Origin: Victivallales bacterium
GTDB taxonomy: Bacteria > Verrucomicrobiota > Lentisphaeria > Oligosphaerales > Oligosphaeraceae
Reading direction: 5' to 3'
DNA: 16,468 nucleotides
Assembly (NCBI GenBank): GCA_900771165.1
Contig: CAAGMX010000033.1
Coordinates: 1-16,468, forward strand
A model generated the notes under the pieces. That model saw nothing but the letters and a program-made list of their open reading frames with translations. It was not told the DNA's origin and ran no database searches. Below, in pieces: positions 13,729 through 16,468 of the stretch (positions are counted from its first letter, which is position 1; each line of letters begins with the position of its first letter). A program made the translations under genes and the position numbers.

Positions 13729-14207
13729 AACGGAAGAAATCACAAAACGGGGAAGCCCAGCCCGCCCTGACCGAACAGAACTGGAACAATCCCTTCCTGG
13801 ATCTGAAACTGGATCTGCCGGAACCCGTCAAGCCCCCGCCGCCACCCCCGCCCTCCCCGGAGGAACTGCGGAAACAGGCCCTCTCCCCGGAAGACCAGGC
13901 CCTGCTGAAGGTCTTCGGCGAGGGAGAATCCATCACCCTGGGCGGCGGATCCCCCCAGGGAAACACCCCGCCCAGACGCCATAAACTCTCCTTCCAGCTG
14001 CGGAGAAAGGGACGGGGCGGCAAAACCGTCACCTGCGTCCAGGGGCTCCAGAGCCTGGAACTGGCCGAGCAGATGGCCCTGTGCTCCCAGGTGAAGGAAG
14101 CCCTGGGCATCGGCGCCCGGTTCGTGGAGGGAATTCTGGAACTCCAGGGAGACCAGATCCAGCGGGCAGCCCAATGGTTTTCCCAGGAAGGCTTCCCCTG
14201 TTCGTAG
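13725..14207 (+). CDS. SUI1/YciH-family translation initiation factor-like protein
   Basis: 160 residues. The C-terminal part (about 85-157) carries the SUI1 fold signature: LSFQLRRKGRGGKTVTCVQGL (88-108), then ALGIGARFVEGILELQGDQIQRAAQWFSQEGF (126-157), matching the G-x-G, EGILELQGD and final helix of eIF1/YciH. The factor is expected to act at the ribosomal P site in start selection. Residues 1-84 form a charged, Pro-rich (PPPPPPPSP) extension not present in short YciH proteins, with a DLKLDLPEP segment. ATG 13725 overlaps the previous stop and has AGGA six bases upstream. An earlier in-frame start inside the CpXC gene was rejected. It ends the trxB-led run; no clear terminator follows. Confidence 0.85.
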   Translation: MKRKKSQNGEAQPALTEQNWNNPFLDLKLDLPEPVKPPPPPPPSPEELRKQALSPEDQALLKVFGEGESITLGGGSPQGNTPPRRHKLSFQLRRKGRGGKTVTCVQGLQSLELAEQMALCSQVKEALGIGARFVEGILELQGDQIQRAAQWFSQEGFPCS

Positions 14208-14408
14208 CCACCGCCATCCGCGAGAGAAGTTGTCCTATCCTGTCCTAAATCGGCAGTAAGGATGGGGGAATTTTCGGGGCTTTTGTCCGATGGATTTTGT
14301 CTCATTATCTGGGGAGATTCGGGGCGGGTGCCAGGGAACAGATTTATGTCGCCCCCAATGAGTTGCAAGATTTTTTTCAGGGAAAATGGATTTTTTTTGC
14401 GGGGGATC
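14208..14408. other. AT-richer spacer after the SUI1 gene
   Basis: This 200-nt spacer has no supported gene. It contains two T runs (about 14370-14376 and 14391-14398) flanking AGGGAAAATGG, but no stable stem precedes either, so I do not call a terminator. It leads directly into the promoter at 14409. Confidence 0.4.
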
Positions 14409-14436
14409 TTGAAATCTCCTTCGATTTTGGTATAAT
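14409..14436 (+). promoter_or_regulatory. Sigma-70-type promoter of the RRM gene
   Basis: TTGAAA (14409-14414) and a perfect TATAAT (14431-14436) are separated by 16 bp, in the most AT-rich part of the window. It is the best promoter seen here. The start point would be near 14443, about 330 nt before the RRM start codon. Confidence 0.75.
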
Positions 14437-14442
14437 TTGTTG

Positions 14443-14773
14443 TGTTAGTCGAAAGAACTCCCGCTAGAGGGAAAAGAGAATCCGACGTGTCTTTCCTGGC
14501 CTGTCCCCGCCTCCTTCTCTCCGCCATGTTCTCCCGATTGGGCCACAAGGCTCCTTTCCTCCTACCATTGTCCCCGGGAAAGATCAACCACTCCTGACAC
14601 CCAGGGTGCAGGGATTCCCCGGCTGGCCGGCTGATGGGAAGGCGAAGACCCCGTTTTGTCCTCGTCTTCTCCCCAGTCCTCCCCGCCAGGCCTCCCCGTC
14701 GCCCTCCTTGAAGGGAGGACCAGAAAGCATTTGGGACAAGAGAACCTGATCCGGAGCAATCCAAAGAAATCAC
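14443..14773 (+). promoter_or_regulatory. Long structured 5' leader of the RRM gene (or a separate small RNA)
   Basis: About 330 nt of transcript is predicted before the ATG. The first 30 nt include a CCC/GGG hairpin (CTCCCGCTAGAGGG, 14459-14472). A C/T-rich single-strand-like segment follows (about 14490-14570). Near the 3' end GTCCTCCC (14676-14683) pairs with GGGAGGAC (14713-14720). No known riboswitch or RNA family was recognised, and no convincing small open frame is present. Long leaders often regulate RNA-binding and cold-shock genes, so autoregulation is plausible. Confidence 0.45.
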
Positions 14774-15067
14774 ATGGGCAAAAATCTTTACGTTGGCAAC
14801 CTGAGCTACGCGGTCACCGACGCCGAACTCAATGAAATCTTCTCCCAGTTCGGCAAGGTGGATTCCGCGCGGGTCATCACGGACCGCGACACCGGCCGCT
14901 CCAAGGGCTTCGGCTTTGTGGAGATGGCGGATGACGCGGAAGCCCAGGCCGCCATCGACGGGATGAACGGCAAGGAAGACCACGGCCGCACCCTCACCGT
15001 CAACGAGGCGAAACCCCGGGAACCCCGCGGTCCCCGTCCTCACGGCGGAATGGGCTACAACCGGTAA
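14774..15067 (+). CDS. RRM-domain RNA-binding protein
   Basis: 97 residues: one RNA recognition motif and a short tail. RNP2 is LYVGNL (5-10) and RNP1 is KGFGFVEM (44-51), with the TDRDTGRSKG turn (36-45) typical of bacterial single-RRM proteins. The tail (80-97) is basic and Gly-rich (PREPRGPRPHGGMGYNR). Such proteins bind single-stranded RNA and are often cold-induced; cyanobacteria and PVC bacteria have several. The gene is monocistronic by layout, with its own promoter at 14409, a long leader and a downstream terminator at 15390. The ribosome-binding site is weak (AAAGAAA before ATG). Family assignment is very secure; the target RNA is unknown. Confidence 0.95.
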   Translation: MGKNLYVGNLSYAVTDAELNEIFSQFGKVDSARVITDRDTGRSKGFGFVEMADDAEAQAAIDGMNGKEDHGRTLTVNEAKPREPRGPRPHGGMGYNR

Positions 15068-15389
15068 CCACCCCCTGAGTCCCGGGCGCCTGCCCCCGCC
15101 TCCCCCTAGGAGCGGAAAGATGGCGGGCGCCTGACGGGACACCTTCCTGCCAGAGAACTCCGTCGCTCTTATCCCAGCAGCGAAACCAGGAATCTGACTG
15201 GCTTCCCCAGGCCTGTCGCCTTCTCCCTTCTCTCCCCCCCCCGGGGCGAAGTTGGGAAACGCGGCGGGCCTTCTTGTTTTTCCCCGGAAACCCTCCCCAA
15301 GTCCTCCGGGATTTTCGGGGGAAATGAGGGCAGATTTCCTCCGGGAGCGGAGGGAAAAAAGGCGGATGCCGCTTACAGTACCCGGCGTT
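15068..15389. other. Noncoding 3' region after the RRM gene
   Basis: This 320-nt stretch has no supported gene. It carries a 9-bp direct repeat GGGCGCCTG (15084-15092 and 15125-15133) and a CCCGCC/GGCGGG stem (15095-15100 with 15122-15127). A nine-C homopolymer lies at about 15234-15242, and a CCTCC/GGAGG hairpin followed by GGGAAAAAAGG at about 15336-15358. No tRNA or named RNA was recognised. It may be a long 3' UTR or encode a small RNA ending at the terminator at 15390. Confidence 0.4.
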
Positions 15390-15412
15390 CTCCCTCGTAG
15401 AGGGAGTTTTTT
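15390..15412 (+). terminator. Rho-independent terminator
   Basis: CTCCCTC (15390-15396) and GAGGGAG (15400-15406) form a perfect 7-bp stem with loop GTA, followed directly by TTTTTT (15407-15412). It is the only textbook intrinsic terminator in the window. It lies 320 nt after the RRM stop and 42 nt before the next start, so it either ends the RRM transcript or acts as a leader attenuator for the gene at 15455. Confidence 0.85.
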
Positions 15413-15454
15413 GTCGTCCCCACTCTTTTCTCACTTTCACCAGGAACCTCTGCC

Positions 15455-16270
15455 ATGACTCCCAAACCCCTTGGTGTTCAGCTGTATTCTGTCCGTGAGC
15501 ATTCGGCCAAAGACTTTGACGCCGTCCTCAAGAGAATTGCCGGAATCGGCTTCATGCTGGTGGAGCCTGCCGGTCTCTTTGACATTCGTCCCCGGGAGTT
15601 CCGGAAGCGGATCCAGGATCTGGGCATGGACATGGTCTCCAGCCACACTCCCTGGTGCGCCGGCATCCACAATGTGGGCGAGTGCATGGACATCGCCGAT
15701 GAACTGGGCATGAAGCGCATTGTCTGCGGCTATGGCACCGCCGACTTCAAGGACGAGGACGCCATCAAGGCCACCGCCGAGAACACCACCCGGATCTACG
15801 AAGTCCTCTCCCGCAACGGCTTCGAGCTCTTCCAGCACAATCACTGGTTCGAGTTCGCCCGGATGGCCGACGGACGCCTCGCCTACGAACACTATCGGGA
15901 TCTCATCCCCGCCGGGGTGAAGTTCCAGATCGACTGCTTCTGGTCCACCAACTACGGCAAGGAAGACGCCGTGGAAATGCTGAACAAATTCGCCGACCGC
16001 ACCGTGCTGCTGCACATGAAGGACGGCATCTGCCAGCAGCAGCAGGCTTCGGGGGACACGGGCTATAAGAACGGCCTGCTGGATCAGCCCATCGAACTGC
16101 TGCCTCTGGGCACCGGCACCCTGCCCATCCCCGCCCTGGTGAAGGCCGCCCCCGAACAGGTGGAGGCCGTCATCGTGGAGCTGGACTACTGCTCCGTGGA
16201 GATGTGGAAGGCTCTGGAGCAGAGCTACGAATACATGACCCGGAACGGCCTGGCTCTGGGCACCCGCTAG
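15455..16270 (+). CDS. Sugar phosphate isomerase/epimerase, xylose-isomerase-like TIM barrel
   Basis: 271 residues. Conserved metal/substrate motifs appear in order: SSHTPWCAG (62-70), FQHNHWFEF (126-134), FQIDCFW (157-163), LLHMKDG (185-191), LGTGTLPI (218-225) and VELDY (241-245). It is a paralogue of the product at 4825 (shared QLYxVRE start) but differs along most of its length. It has a WCAG-containing loop and a Q-rich insert (CQQQQASGDTGYKNG, 193-207) before LGTG. It probably acts on a sugar or inositol in the cytosol; the substrate is unknown. Start 15455 has AGGA nine bases upstream. No promoter was found between the terminator at 15390-15412 and the ATG. It is followed by a stable hairpin before recN. 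Confidence 0.88.
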   Translation: MTPKPLGVQLYSVREHSAKDFDAVLKRIAGIGFMLVEPAGLFDIRPREFRKRIQDLGMDMVSSHTPWCAGIHNVGECMDIADELGMKRIVCGYGTADFKDEDAIKATAENTTRIYEVLSRNGFELFQHNHWFEFARMADGRLAYEHYRDLIPAGVKFQIDCFWSTNYGKEDAVEMLNKFADRTVLLHMKDGICQQQQASGDTGYKNGLLDQPIELLPLGTGTLPIPALVKAAPEQVEAVIVELDYCSVEMWKALEQSYEYMTRNGLALGTR

Positions 16271-16280
16271 TCTCTCCCTC

Positions 16281-16342
16281 CCTCCCCGGAGGCCCTCCCC
16301 TGCGCCTCCTGATCCGGGAGGCGGGAAGGGCCTCCGGGGAGG
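16281..16342. repeat. Long imperfect hairpin between the isomerase gene and recN
   Basis: CCTCCCCGGAGGCCC (16281-16295) pairs perfectly with GGGCCTCCGGGGAGG (16328-16342). TCCC (16296-16299) continues with GGGA (16323-16326) past one bulged A, and an inner stem CGCCTCC/GGAGGCG (16303-16309 with 16317-16323) forms the tip. There is no T run after it, so it is not a standard terminator. Its 3' arm contains the only Shine-Dalgarno-like GGGGAGG near recN. Confidence 0.85.
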
Positions 16343-16361
16343 CATGCGCCCCTGGTTTCCC

Positions 16362-16468
16362 ATGCTGGAATCCCTCTACATCCGCAATCTGGTGCTTGTC
16401 CCCCAGCTGCAGCTGGAATTCGGGGCGGGGTTGCTGGCGGTCACCGGGGAGACCGGTGCGGGAAAATC
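16362..16468 (+). CDS. recN: DNA repair protein RecN, 5' fragment
   Basis: The first 35 codons are present; the gene runs off the right edge. The sequence MLESLYIRNLVLVPQLQLEF is followed by LLAVTGETGAGK, ending in the Walker A motif. This is the standard RecN opening: an SMC-like ATPase that holds DNA ends together in double-strand-break repair. An in-frame ATG at 16344 would add six residues (MRPWFP), but GGGGAGG is then only one base away; for 16362 it is about 20 bases away. The 16362 start matches the family N-terminus better. Expression may be controlled by the hairpin that holds the purine-rich site. Confidence 0.88.
   Translation, partial: MLESLYIRNLVLVPQLQLEFGAGLLAVTGETGAGK

Noticed and set aside
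13631..15142. 503-codon minus-strand open frame covering the SUI1 gene, the spacer and the RRM gene
   Set aside because: It crosses a promoter, a leader and two identified genes; no domain or consistent composition is visible.
14443..15412. tRNA, tmRNA, RNase P, SRP or 6S RNA gene in the noncoding regions around the RRM gene
   Set aside because: I looked for the T-loop, tmRNA ends, RNase P and SRP core sequences by eye and found none. A covariance search would be needed to exclude divergent forms.

Overview
The window is GC-rich bacterial chromosome, packed with housekeeping and carbohydrate genes. Read outward from conserved motifs it holds 16 supportable protein genes; the last, recN, is cut by the right edge. 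Three kinds of gene make a PVC-group bacterium (Lentisphaerota, Kiritimatiellota or Verrucomicrobiota-like) a plausible host: xylose-isomerase-like TIM-barrel proteins, an SUI1/YciH-type initiation factor, and a stand-alone RRM RNA-binding protein. A TonB-type protein and an O-antigen ligase indicate a Gram-negative envelope. The phylum is inference; no rRNA or marker tree is available. I see no phage, IS element, CRISPR array, tRNA or rRNA.

Layout. (1) Bases 1-3853 hold two minus-strand genes, a GH20-like glycosidase and a CYTH-domain protein. They sit among copies of an unusual GC-rich, hairpin-forming intergenic repeat: two head-to-tail at 81-327, one inverted at 2804-2905 and one direct at 3029-3164. 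(2) Bases 3854-10767 form a tightly packed plus-strand run: UDP-glucuronate decarboxylase, sugar phosphate isomerase/epimerase, proC, a second nucleotide-sugar epimerase/dehydratase, a RicT/PSP1 protein, an O-antigen ligase with a TPR-like tail, and gmk. Three junctions are 4-nt ATGA/GTGA overlaps and the rest are gaps of 4-43 nt, so it is probably one operon joining surface-polysaccharide synthesis to core metabolism. (3) A TonB-like gene (10798-11550, minus) faces gmk and diverges from the next cluster. (4) Bases 11710-14207 carry trxB-like, trxA, a CpXC zinc-ribbon protein and an SUI1 factor. (5) Bases 14208-15454 hold a well-formed sigma-70 promoter, a leader of about 330 nt, the RRM gene, and an intrinsic terminator at 15390-15412. 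(6) A second TIM-barrel isomerase follows, then a very stable extended hairpin placed directly before recN.

How they fit together: the two SDR enzymes and the O-antigen ligase would make and attach nucleotide-sugar-derived glycans. The GH20-like enzyme and the two TIM-barrel proteins point to sugar turnover. trxA/trxB form a disulfide-reduction pair, but the reductase lacks the usual NADPH-phosphate motif. The best candidates for something undescribed are the covarying hairpin repeat family, the non-canonical reductase, the GH20-like protein with an Asp-Asp in place of Asp-Glu, and the structured RNA regions before the RRM gene and recN. I found no clear multi-gene novel system.
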